The notes under the pieces were generated by a model that searched no databases, was not told the DNA's origin, and saw only the letters and a program-made list of their open reading frames with translations. From Hevea brasiliensis (lineage: Eukaryota; Streptophyta; Magnoliopsida; Malpighiales; Euphorbiaceae): 64,000 nucleotides of DNA. Each line of letters opens with the position of its first letter. The stretch's first letter is position 1. Position numbers and translations under genes: made by a program. Shown here piece by piece: positions 32,990-43,369 of this stretch. The stretch covers positions 80,090,992 to 80,154,991 of the forward strand of contig NC_079498.1 of assembly GCF_030052815.1 (NCBI RefSeq), given 5' to 3'.

Positions 32990-34546
32990 AAAGGGACGTC
33001 CAAACAAGGTAGATTCTCTATTTCCTTCTTATTCTTTGTGCTTACTTTGTGTTTGTTACCTTTTTCATATTTGCTGTTTGGCTCTAGTTCCATATTTGCT
33101 TCTACTTCTTCATCTTGCACCTGGTTTTTTCTTTCTAAACCTTGTTTTGCTTCTTATTGTGTTTCTGTTATTCACATTTTTGTTCATTGTATGCTTGACC
33201 GAAATTGGCTTTTGGGGTTTGGTATGATCTGTTTGTTTAAAAATTTGTTTTGTTGAGTTTGTCTTAGGGTTTTGGGTTAATCAAGCTAAAGCCATTATTC
33301 TAGCTATCTATTTTGCTTCCTTCATTTTGATATCAAGCATGAGAGCTTATTTGGGTCATTGAGTTTGGCTTACCTATTTGGCCTGAAACTGTACCAGCAT
33401 TATTTGGGTGTGTTTAAGACGTTGGGTGTAAATTTTTGGGGTTGTTTGATATTGTTTGCCTGCTGAACCAAAATTTTATGGCAGGCCCGATCAAATTATG
33501 TTCACATAGCAAATAGACCCAGAAATTCCTGAAAATTTACAGGGTGTTTATACCCCACTTCAGTAGTTCTCAAATTAAATTTTAGCTTAAAACTCAACTG
33601 TTTGTGTGGGAAACCAAAATTTTGTGGCAGAATCGATCAAATTAAGTTCACATAGCAAATATACCCAGAAATTTCTGAAAATTTACCAGCTGTTTATACC
33701 CCATTTCAGTAGTTCACAAATTAAATTTCAGCTTAAAATTCTACCGTTTGTGTGGGAAACCAAAATTTTACGGTAGACCCGATCAAATTAAATTCACATA
33801 GCAAATCAGCCCAGAAATTCCTGAAAATTTACAGATTGTTTTGTGCCACATTTGAGCTATTCTCAAATTAAATCTCAGCTCAAAATTTAACCGTTTGTGT
33901 GGGGAACCAAAATTTTGCGGCAGACATGATTAAATTTGGTTTACATAGTAAACCTATCAAGAAAAGCCTGAAATTCTAGTAGCAATTAGTCAGTATTGGG
34001 TTGCATTTGCCTACTCAATTTCATATCAAAATACAGTCGTTTGCTTGGTGATCCTAAATTTATGCAATTCTTTGTGTATTGTGTAAACTGCTGGTAATTG
34101 TGATAAGTTGGTAGCAAACTTGGATATTTAAGCTTGATATCTCTTCTTTAGGTTGTCTCTTTTCTAGCTTACTACTCTTTTATTTTGGTGTTTTCTTTCT
34201 TGATTCCTTATTGCATTACATTTCCATACTTGAGCTTTTCTTTTCTTAACTTCTTGAGTCACATTATTGCTTTCTTGATTACTCGTTTTGATCCGTCACG
34301 TTCAAGAATTTTATTATGTGTTAAATTTTTGTGAGTACAGTCTTAGTTTGAGTTACTTGAGTTTGATAAGAACTTGTGGACATAGCCAAGAGAGGTAAAA
34401 GGCACAGAGTGGTGAGTTCATAAGAGGGGAAAAGCCTTGTTGAGTTAAACACGAGTGGAGTGTCCCCTGCTGAGTGTAAACACGTAAGGGAGTGAGTGAG
34501 TGAGGTGTTTTCTTTACACTAACCATTTTCTTGCAGGTCTGAAAAC
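32990..34546 (+). other. Leader of the CRM-like element
   Basis: About 1.56 kb between PBS and gag. The first 470 bp are T-rich; the open stretches at 32927-33256 are low-complexity hydrophobic translations of T-rich DNA and not genes. Tandem repeats of ~146 bp occupy 33470-34053. Just before the gag ATG there is a strong acceptor-like CCATTTTCTTGCAG|GT ending at 34536, so a leader intron is possible. Confidence 0.75.
33470..34053 (+). repeat. ~146-bp tandem repeat, four units, in the leader
   Basis: Units start with CAAAATTTT-type words at 33470, 33616, 33762 and 33909, spaced 146, 146 and 147 bp. Within each: GATCAAATTA.GTTCACATAGCAAAT, CCAGAAATTCCTGAAAATTTAC, TCAAATTAAATTTCAGCT and CGTTTGTGTGGG. 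The first three units are similar; the fourth is strongly diverged but still alignable to TCGTTTGCTTGGTGATCCTAAA near 34035. Confidence 0.92.
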
Positions 34547-35641
34547 ATGTCTAGAAGGGGTGATGATAGTGAGGGGGAAGGTGAAAATCCATTCTATATG
34601 CAGGCTGTTAGATAACAATTTGAAAGAATGAATGTTGTATGCAATGGAATCATAGATAGGTTGGAAAGACTGGAGCAAAGAGATAGGCAAAATGAGAGAA
34701 GGCCAAATAGGAGGGATCTTGTACCTCCAGTAGTTGAATCTGATGAAGATGAGGTTGATAACTATGATTTTGAGGTTGAAAGACCTAGGAGGGGTAGGTA
34801 TGAGAGAAGAGCTGAAGATAGGAGGAATGGGGATAGGAGGATAAGAAGAGAGGAAAGAGAGAGGAATAGGATAGATGACAATATCAAAAGTATTAAAATG
34901 AGCATCCCTTCTTTCCAAGGGAAAAATGATCCAGATGTGTATCTAGAATGGGAAAGGAAGGTAGAAGCTGTGTTTGATTGCCATCACTATTCAGAGGAGA
35001 AGAAAGTAAAGTTAGCAGCAGTAGAATTTACTGATTATGCTTTGGTATGGTGGGATCAGGTGTTGATTAGTAGAAGGAGAAATTATGAGCAATCAATTGC
35101 AACCTGGGGTGAGATGAAAACTATAATGAGGAAGAGATTTGTTCCTAGTCATTACTATAGAGAGCTACATCAGAGGTTACAAAGATTGACTCAAGGTTCT
35201 AAAAGTGTTGAAGATTATCATAAAGAAATGGAAATTGCTATGATTAGAGCAAATGTGGAGGAGGATAGAGAAGCCACCATGGCTAGATTCTTGAATGGGC
35301 TAAATAAGGAGATTGCTCATATGGTTGAGTTACATCACTATGTTGAGTTGGAGGATATGGTCCACATGGCTATGAAGGTAGAAAGGCAACTTAAAAGCAA
35401 GTCAAAATTTGGAGGAAATGTAGGTACTTCTTTATCTTGGAAGTCTAACTGGAAGAAGGAGGATAGGGAAAAGGCTGCTAGAAAATATAAGAAAAATGAG
35501 GAAAATGAAAAGAAGGTGGAGAAGAAATTAGTAGAAAGTAAAGGAAAGGAGGTTGCAACTACTACCCGAAATAGAGATGTGAAGTGTTTTAGGTGTTTGG
35601 GCAGTGGACACATAGCTTCTTAATGCCCTAACAAGAGAGTC
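34547..35641 (+). pseudogene. Gag of the CRM-like element
   Basis: ATG at 34547 (MSRRGDDSEGEGENPF) after an acceptor-like site. TAA at 34613 breaks the frame; a 331-codon open run from 34628 follows in the same frame. It starts with an Arg/Glu-rich coiled-coil-prone region, then the capsid part MSIPSFQGKNDPDVYLEWERKVE, ALVWWDQVL, KRFVPSHYYRELHQRLQRLTQG and a Lys-rich segment. The zinc knuckle CFRCLGSGHIAS ends in TAA (35621-35623) exactly where Gln should precede the last Cys, and CPNK follows in frame. Both stops are single CAA to TAA changes. Gag binds the genomic RNA. Confidence 0.9.
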
Positions 35642-36400
35642 ATGGTCATGAAAGAAAATGGTGAGATAGAAATGGAGGAGGAAATTGTGAGTGATTCCAC
35701 ATCTTTAGGGGAGGAGGATGTAGAGGTAGAATATGCTGCTGAAGGAAGTGCTCTAGTGATTATGAGAGCATTAAATACTCAAGTAAAGGAGGATGTTGGT
35801 GATAAATTGCAAAGAGAAACAATTTTCCATACAAGGTGTCTTATCCAAGATAAAGCTTGTAGTGTCATTATTGATGGGGGAAGTTGTGTCAATGTTGCTA
35901 GTACTATTTTGGTGCAGAGATTAGGGTTGAGGACTTTGAAACACCTTAGACCCTATAAATTACAGTGGTTGAATGAATGCGGAGAGGTGAAAGTAACAAA
36001 ACAAGTGCTGATTTCCTTTGCAATAGGAAAGTATCAAGATGAGGTTATGTGTGACGTGGTTCCAATGCAAGCTGGCCATTTATTACTTGGCCGACCATGG
36101 CAATTTGATAGAAAGGTGATCCACGATGGCTATAAAAATAGGTATTCTTTTGAAATGAATGGAAGGAAAATCATTTTAGCACCTATGACACCAAAACAGA
36201 TTTATGAAGACCGAACAAGGCTTAAGCAAGCAATGGGTGAGGTAAAATCAAGAGTGGCCGAAAAGAGAGCAGAGAAGAAAAGAAAGAGTGAAAAGAAATT
36301 GATTGAAAATGTTGTGAGTGAGCAAGACAAGGGTGGTTGTGAGGAAAGAAAAGAGAGTAAAGAAAACATTCCAAGAGTGCTTGAAAAAGGTGAATCTTAG
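35642..36400 (+). pseudogene. Aspartic protease region of the CRM-like element
   Basis: Same frame as gag. An acidic linker (about 60 residues) is followed by the protease: VIIDGGSCVNVAS, where DGGS takes the place of the usual D-S/T-G, then LISFAIGKYQDEVMCDVVPMQAGHLLLGRPWQFDRKV, the flap and dimer parts in plant chromoviruses of this type. A charged Lys/Glu-rich linker leads to TAG at 36398-36400, after which the frame continues (AQKESCAERRERKLSLYAKG) into RT. So the stop is a point change within one gag-pol frame. Confidence 0.88.
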
Positions 36401-37269
36401 GCGCAAAAGGAGAGCTGTGCGGAAAGAAGGGAGAGAAAATTAAGCTTGTATGCTAAAGGAAGAGATGTGAGGAATGCCATGTTTGCCAACAAGCAAATGT
36501 TATTAATTGTGTTTAAGGACTCTTGTTTATCCACATCTGACCTTGACCCCAATTTGCCTAGTGTTGTTGTCTCCCTTTTGAAGGAATATGAGGATGTGCT
36601 ACCTGAGGAGATGCCAGCTGGACTACCACCTATTCAAGGGATTGAGCACCAGATTGATTTTGTACCTGGAGCAGTTATTCCTAACCATCCGGCCTATAGA
36701 ACTAATCCTGAAAAAACCAAAGAATTACAAAAGCAAATTGAGGAATTGCTAGCTAAGGGTTACGTGAAAGAAAGTAGGAGCCCTTGTGTTGTACCCGTCC
36801 TTTTGGTACCAAAGAAAGATGGCACATAGTGCATGTGTGTGGATTGTAGGGCGGTCAACAAAATCACTATAAATATCGCCACCCTATACCTAGATTGGTT
36901 GATATATTGGATGAACTTTGTGGTGCTTGTGTTTTTACCAAAATTGACTTGAAAAGCGGATATCATCAAATTCACATGAAAGTAGGTGATGAATGGAAGA
37001 CTGCATTTAAAACAAAGCATGGACTATATGAGTGGTTATTGATGCCTTTTGGGCTAACTAATGCTCCTAGCACTTTTATGAGATTGATGAATCATGTGTT
37101 ACGTGCTTTTATTAGAAAATTTATTGTTGTTTATTTTGATGATATATTGGTTTACAGTAGAGACATGAATGAACATATGCATCATTTAAGAGCTGTATTT
37201 GATGTGTTAAGAAAGGAAAAATTATATGCTAACTTGAAGAAATGTTCATTTTGCATGGAAAAGGTTGTC
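36401..37269 (+). pseudogene. Reverse transcriptase, N-terminal and palm part, CRM-like element
   Basis: First part 36446-36826 (DVLPEEMPAGLPPIQGIEHQIDF...VLLVPKKDGT) ends at TAG where Trp is expected (TGG to TAG). A one-base loss near 36872 then shifts the frame. From 36895 come [40 protein letters not shown] and the intact YFDDILVYS box (about 37130-37156), then [11 protein letters not shown] up to 37269, where the solo LTR is inserted. RT continues at 40615 ([10 protein letters not shown]). YxDD and neighbouring blocks are whole, so the loss of function comes from the breaks. Confidence 0.9.
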
Positions 37270-40200
37270 TGTAACACCCCGAACCTCCGAGTTGTGAATA
37301 GTACCATTTTTGGCATGTGACCAGTACTATTCAAAGACACCTTGAGGACCAAAAATAAATAGAAAATTAATGGAGATAGACACAATAAAAATTCAAATGA
37401 CCCAAAAATATAAGGATTCACCAGGTATATTGAAAAAGAGGGATTATGAACCGATGAGGGGCATTTTGGTCAATTCACCTCAAGAGTTGACTTTTGACCA
37501 AAATGTTAATTAATTTAAGTGAAATTAATGAATTGAATTATGGAATAATTTTTTTTAGGAAAAGAATTCAAGTATAAAGTGAAAGGAAAATAAAAGAAAT
37601 AAAAATCTAGAATTTTAGGTCCATTTTAACCCAATTAAAATTTTAGGACCAATGGGCTTTGGACAACTCAATAAAAATTAATTAAATAAAAAAATAATTG
37701 GGATAAGTATAAAAGGAAGCCATCTTCCTCCCTCCCTTATTTAGTTGCCCCCCACATACCTCCTCTCCCTCTCTTTTCTTTCTTCTCTCTTCATTCTTCC
37801 ACTTACAACCTCTCTCAAACCTTGATTTTCTCCACTTTTTCTCCATGGGTTTTCTATCTAATTGGTAGAAAACATCAAATTTATGTTTCATTGAGAGATT
37901 AGAAGCTAAGAGAACAAAAGAGTTAGAAGAAATTGAAGATTAGAAGTGGTCACTTGAGGTAAGTTTCTTTTCATGTTAGATTAGTTGTATAAGCCTTGAA
38001 TGAAGTTAACTTATGATGAAATTTTATGAGAAATTGAAAGGAAACATGCATGGAACCTAAACTAGGGTTTTGGCCAACCTAAGGAAAATTAGGATTTTGA
38101 TGTATTTTAGTTAAATTGATGATAAATCTAAGTTAGATTGAGGTAGTATGCATGATTGGGAGTAGTAAGATTTCATGGGATTGCATAAATTAAATTATGG
38201 AAGATTAGGGTTCATGGGAAAATTGGGTTTTGGTGCTAGAGAGTGAAATTGGTGTGTGTAGTATTAAATTATGATCATTTGAGGTTTATTTAGTTTGAAT
38301 TGACATTGGGTTGATGAATGAAAGTAATGAAATGGTAGAATTAGGGAAAATTGTAAACTTTGGTGTTTGAAAATTGTGGGATTTGTGCTAGGAAGTACCA
38401 TTGATGTGTCAATGCTAAATTAAAGTCATTTTGGGTGAATTAAATGTGAATTGAGGTTGGTTAATGGAAGTAATTGAAGAAATGAAAAATTGAACTTAGG
38501 GCAGAATTTTGCACACTGATATCAGTGTGTTTGGAAGCCCATAACTTAAGCTACACAACTCCAATTGTTGTGAAACGAATTGGAAACAAAACTTAAGACA
38601 TAGGGCTAGAATTTTCATGAAGATACCTTGCCCCGAAAATGACCTTAAGCTACCCGAAATGGGCCTTGAAATGGGAGATAAAATTCTGGAACCTGCAAAA
38701 TTATGCACGTGAATAGTAAAGTTTAAACAGCCATAACTCTCTCTAGACTAATTTAGGTGATTCTTGAACCGATGTAAACCTAAGATATAGTAGAACATTT
38801 CATATGAAGAATGTTAGGCCAAATTATGGACTTAACCCAATCAAATTGCTGAGCAAAATTGAATCACTGAATCTGCAGAATTGCAGATTTACCATATGAA
38901 TAGTAAACTTTGCATGATCATAACTCTCTCTAGAAAACTCCAATTTAGACAATTCTTGAACCGATGGAAACCTAAGACATAGTAGAACATTTCGTATGAA
39001 GAACATTAGACCAAATTATGGACTTAACTTGATCAAATTATTGAACGAATTTGGATCGATAAATCTGCCAGAACTAAATCTGCAGCATGAACAGTGACGT
39101 GAACAGTAATCGTGTTTTGGGCATAACTTGAGCTACACAGCTCCGAATTAGGCGATTCAAAAAGGAAAATAAAGTTAAGACCTAGATAAACAATTTTCAT
39201 GAAGAAAACTTCACCAAATTATGATCGAAACTAGGTAAAAATTGGGTTCAAAAATTAGGGCACCAAGTTGTCCAAAATCAAAATTTTCTAAAATTTGTAA
39301 AGCTAACTTGGAATGCATTAGACATGCATATAATGAGTTTTTGGCAGCAATTGAGACTGGTATTGAGGTATTTTATTTGTGTATTTTCAATAGAAAAAGA
39401 AGTTGGAACGGACAAGGAATAGTGAGTAAAGAGAAAGGAGAGCATTGAAGGTTTGTGCACAACTAACCTTTTCTTCGTTTTTAAAGTTGTAAATTGCTTG
39501 GAATGTGTTAAATTGAATGAGTTTGCTTTGAACAAGTTTACTTTGATTGAAATATGGCTTTTCTCTTGAATTTAAGAAATTTGGGTGTTGCCACCTTTAT
39601 ATGGATATTATGATGAATTTAAATGTGTTTATTGGTTTATAAATGTGATTGTTGAGTGGGAAATTTTTGGAAACTGTTTTGAAACCACAGTTAGCATGAC
39701 AGTCCCTTTCGAAACTCTCCAGTAGTAACGGCTACTTGGGGTTGATAATTGATATTGATTATGTCTCCCATTAATAACGGTTAGTGGGGTAAGACTACAT
39801 GAGTACTCATTAGCTAGCTAGCCCTTCTCTCATTAATAACAGTTAGTGAGGTTGATATTGCTTTGTCGTGGTGTACAACACGGCACTGATCGTGAAATTT
39901 TGTGTCATGGCCTGAACTATGTGTTGATATTAGCAAGACTAATGCTTTGTGAATTGTGATTTATCAAGTGTAATTTCTCATTTGAAATGTTATTCCAATA
40001 AATGGCTCTTATGGACTTAGAACTATTGTGAAGTTTTCATGTTTAAGAAAAATGTGATTTATTATGCTTTGACAAATTATGTTTTACCTTAAGTTTTAAA
40101 GTTATTAGTTGTGCACCACTGAGTGATATACTCAGCGATAGCTTCTTTATTCTGTCACAGGTAAGGGAAAGGAGAAGGCTGTCGAGTGAGAGACTTGTAA

Positions 40201-40609
40201 GCAGCATTTTGGTATTGTTTATGGGTATTTACATTAGGTATACCCTTGTGATTCCTTTGGATGTATTTTGTACCTATATGTATGGATGTACGGATATTGA
40301 GCAGTTTGTATTTAAAAGCATTGCATTGCTATCACATTTTGAGTTTGTAACTATTTTGTATTTTACTTTGAGACTTATGAAAATGTAACTTTTGCAATAT
40401 TTAGTTTATCATTATTTCCAATGAATGTTTACATGGAATTTTAACTATTTTCATGCAGTTTTCCGTAAAAGAATTTATAAGATAAAAAGCTATGGTTTGT
40501 TTTAAAATCCTTTGTAGCATAACTAATGGGTTATCGGTAGGTAGAGTTCGGTAATTCAATAGGTATGCTACGGGAACATGTCGTGCCTTACAAGGGATAA
40601 GGTGTGACA
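37270..40609 (+). mobile_element. Solo type-B gypsy LTR, TSD TTGTC
   Basis: Starts TGTAACACCCCGAAC, ends AAGGTGTGACA, 3340 bp, flanked by TTGTC at 37265-37269 and 40610-40614. Landmarks: perfect 10-bp inverted repeat TGAATAGTAC/GTACTATTCA at 37295-37304 and 37324-37333; TATA box 37708; donor-like GAG|GTAAGT with GT at 37959; ~195-bp modules starting CATAACT at 38540, 38732, 38919 and 39122; AGGTTTGTGCACAAC near 39449; hairpin CTGAGT-GATAT-ACTCAG 40119-40135; acceptor-like CACAG|GTAAG ending at 40160. There is no gene; it interrupts the RT of the CRM-like element. Confidence 0.95.
37708..37716 (+). promoter_or_regulatory. TATA box of a type-B LTR
   Basis: TATAAAAGG followed by the pyrimidine-rich CCATCTTCCTCCCTCCC, a good plant promoter layout, about 438 bp into the LTR and about 245 bp before the donor-like site at 37959. 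Confidence 0.7.
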
Positions 40610-41212
40610 TTGTCTTTTTAGGATTTGTCATTAGTGCTAATGGTGTTGTGCTAATGGTGTTGAAGTTGATGATGAAAAAATTAGAACTATTAAAGACTGG
40701 CCCATTCCAAAGTCTGCATCTGAAGTACGTAGTTTCCATGAACTAGCTAGTTTCTATAGAAGATTTATTAAGAATTTCAGTACCATTGCAGCACCATTGA
40801 ATGATCTTGTCAAAAAGAATGTTAATTTTGTTTGAGAACAGAAACAAGATGATGTTTTTCACAAAATTAAAGACATGTTATGTTCCGCTCCTGTGTTGGC
40901 TTTACCTGATTTTTCTAACACTTCTGAGATTGAGTGTGACGCATCAGGAATAGGTATTGGAGCCGTTTTAATGCAGGATAAGAGACCAATAGCATAATTT
41001 AGTGAGAAGCTTAATGGAGCAGCTTTGAACTATTCTACATATGACAAAGAGTTGTATGCATTAGTACGTGCCTTGGAAATGTGGCAACATTACCTTTGGC
41101 CAAAGCAATTTGTCATCCACACAGATCATGAGTCATTGAAACATATCAAGGGGCAAAATAAGTTGAGTAGGCGTCATGCAAAATGGGTTGAGTTCCTTGA
41201 GACCTTCCATAT
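40610..41212 (+). pseudogene. RT thumb and RNase H of the CRM-like element
   Basis: After the TTGTC duplication the frame resumes with [11 protein letters not shown] 14-bp tandem duplication at 40634-40661 shifts the frame. [26 protein letters not shown] and a TGA for Trp (40832) follow, then RNase H: IECDASGIGIGAVL, a stop at about 40996, [23 protein letters not shown] (Glu) and [14 protein letters not shown] (Asp). The open run 41025-41213 ends at a frameshift before VADALSRR. Asp, Glu and Asp of RNase H are all visible. Confidence 0.87.
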
Positions 41213-42772
41213 ATGATTCAATACAAACATGGGAAAGAAAATGTGGTTGCTGATGCCTTATCTCGAAGGTATAACCTTCTTGCCCTTCTTGATGCAAAGT
41301 TATTGGGATTCGAATATGTGAAAGAATTATATGCTAAAGATGATGACTTTGCTAGAGTGTATGCAGCTTGTGAAAAGAATGCTTTTGAGAAGTTTTATAG
41401 GCATGATGGATATTTGTTTAGAGAAAATAGATTGTGTGTGCCTAAGAGTTCCATGCGTGAATTACTTGTGAATGAGTCTCATGCTGGTGAATTAATGGGT
41501 CATTTTGGTGTTGCCAAAACTTTAGATGTGTTGAAGGAACATTTTTATTAGCCGAATATGAAAAGAGATGTTGAAAGAGTATGTGTTAGGTGCGTTGTGT
41601 GTGATAAGGCTAAATCTAGAGTTTTGCCATAAGGTTTGTATACACCTTTACCTACCCCTAGTGATCTTTGGGTTCATTTGTCTATGGATTTTGTGTTAGG
41701 ATTACCGAGGTCTAAACAAGGCTATGATTCAATTTTTGTTATTGTTGATAGGTTTTCAAAAATGGCACATTTTATTCCATGCCATAAAACTGATGATGCT
41801 ACAAATGTTGCAAATTTATTCTTTAGAGATATTGTTAGGTTGCATGGCATACCTAAAAGTTTAGTTAGTGATAGGGATGTTAAATTCCTTAGTCACTTTT
41901 AGAAGGTTTTGTGGGGAAAATTGGGCATCAAGTTGTTATTTTCCACCACTTGTCACCCATAAACCAATGGTCAAACTGAAGTAGTAAATAGGACACTAAC
42001 TACTCTTTTGCGTGCTGTGGTTAAGCAAAATTTGAAGTCATGGGAAGATTGCATTCCACTTGTTGAATTTGCATACAATAGAAATGTGCATTCTTTTACT
42101 AGCTATTCTCCATTTGAAATTGTGTATGGTTTCAATCCTTCAACTCCTTTGGATCTTTTACCTTTGCCTGTGAACAAGCTTGCTAGTTTAGATGGAAAAA
42201 GAAAAGCAGAATTGGTGAAGAAAATCCATGAACTAGCCAAGCTTCAAATTGAAAAGAAAAATAAAAAATATGCTAGTCAAGCCAACAACAAAGGAAGGAA
42301 GAAAGTTACATTTCAACCTGGAGATTGGGTATGGGTTCACTTACGCAAAGAAAGGTTTCCCTCTCGAAGGAAATCAAAATTACAACCAAGATGTTGTGGA
42401 CCTTTCCAAGTGCTGACCAAAATTAATGACAATGCCTACAAAATAAACCTGCCCAGTGAGTATAATGTCAGTGCCACCTTTAATGTTGCTGATTTGTCGC
42501 CTTGTGTTGATACAGGAACAGATTTGAGGACGAATCCTTTTGAAGCGGAGGGAAATGATGAGAATCAAGCTACATCCACGCCAAAGGATTTCATCCAAGG
42601 TCCAATTACTAGAGCTAGAGCTAAATCACTTCAGAATTTAATTTGTAGAATCTTAAGGAGCAAGGATTATAAGCTGGAATGGCATGAAAAAAATTATAAA
42701 GGATTAAATTTGGTGAAAATTAAGCTTAGAAGTGACCAAGTGTCATGTGGAGCATTAGGTTACATGGAATAA
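41213..42772 (+). pseudogene. RNase H end and integrase of the CRM-like element; tail overlaps 3' LTR
   Basis: [16 protein letters not shown] closes RNase H. Integrase: HHCC finger (HAGELMGHFG...CVRCVVC), first Asp in [10 protein letters not shown], second in SDRDVKF, Glu in QTEVVNR. Stops at 41549 and about 41900 (TGG to TAG) and at about 41630 and 41960 (CAA to TAA) break an otherwise single frame. The last 254 codons (42008-42772) are open: EFAYNRNVHSFTSYSPFEIVYG, the C-terminal GPFQVLTKINDNAYKI module, then a basic tail with GPITRARAKSLQNL. The final 217 bp lie within the 3' LTR (from 42556). No chromodomain of the usual type is seen. Confidence 0.9.
42542..42555 (+). other. Polypurine tract of the CRM-like element
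   Basis: GAAGCGGAGGGAAA lies against the first base of the 3' LTR and is inside the coding frame, in keeping with the ORF overlapping the LTR. Confidence 0.75.
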
Positions 42773-43369
42773 CCTGTGGACATGCATGTACCAGATCCAA
42801 CCCATGTACATGCATCTGCTGGCACCTTTTTGAAAGAATATTCCTTGCTGTTATAACCACCTCTCTTTGGGACTTAAATGCCCTTATTTGCTATTGTATT
42901 AAATTTGCTTTTTGTTAGGAGTTTTTAGTCTTTTGATAGATTAATTTTTGTTTGGACTTAAAGCTCCTTGCAGAAGTAAGAATATTTTTGTCTTTAGCTT
43001 TGGAGCCAAGAGACTATAAACACAAGTGTAATGAGAGAGTGGAGGACACACTTTGAATATTAATGAAAGATTATTTCTGCTCCTTTAGTGAGTAAATTGG
43101 CTGTTGCCTTTGTTCTTGTGAAGCTCATTAACTTGCTGAGATTTCTATCTTGCAAGGTTTAATGTGCATATTATTCTTGGTTTATTCATTCTCCATATGA
43201 ATTAGGTCAAGAATCCCATTTCTGATATTTTTTTTTGAATTACACAGCAATCTGATTGTGCTGGTTCAAAGAATCAAATTCATACATCTTGATTTGGTGC
43301 TTTCCATATTGTTCCTTTAATTCTTGAATGTGGGTTTTCAAGTTACCAATTACTTGAAGGTTCACATCA
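42556..43369 (+). repeat. 3' LTR of the CRM-like element
   Basis: 814 bp, nearly identical to 32151-32972 with a few substitutions and small indels, which means the insertion is rather recent. The first 217 bp encode the polyprotein tail and stop; TATAAA lies at 43015-43020. The right flank TTAGT is the TSD. Confidence 0.93.

Larger units (their letters stand above)
32151..43369 (+). mobile_element. CRM-like Ty3/gypsy element with both LTRs, TSD TTAGT
   Basis: LTRs at 32151-32972 (822 bp) and 42556-43369 (814 bp), both TG...CA, flanked by TTAGT at 32146-32150 and 43370-43374. PBS 32978-32989, leader with ~146-bp tandem repeats, gag, protease, RT, RNase H, integrase. A 3340-bp solo LTR (37270-40609) splits RT; without it the element is about 7.9 kb. 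The polyprotein runs 217 bp into the 3' LTR and no classical chromodomain is visible; that layout and the protease/RT wording suggest a chromovirus of the CRM type or a close relative (clade by inference). All domains carry stops or frameshifts. Confidence 0.93.

Noticed and set aside
32927..33256. Hydrophobic open frame of about 109 codons that looks like a membrane protein
   Set aside because: It is a translation of T-rich leader DNA running from the 5' LTR end through the PBS of the CRM-like element; two frames are open at once, which points to base composition rather than coding.
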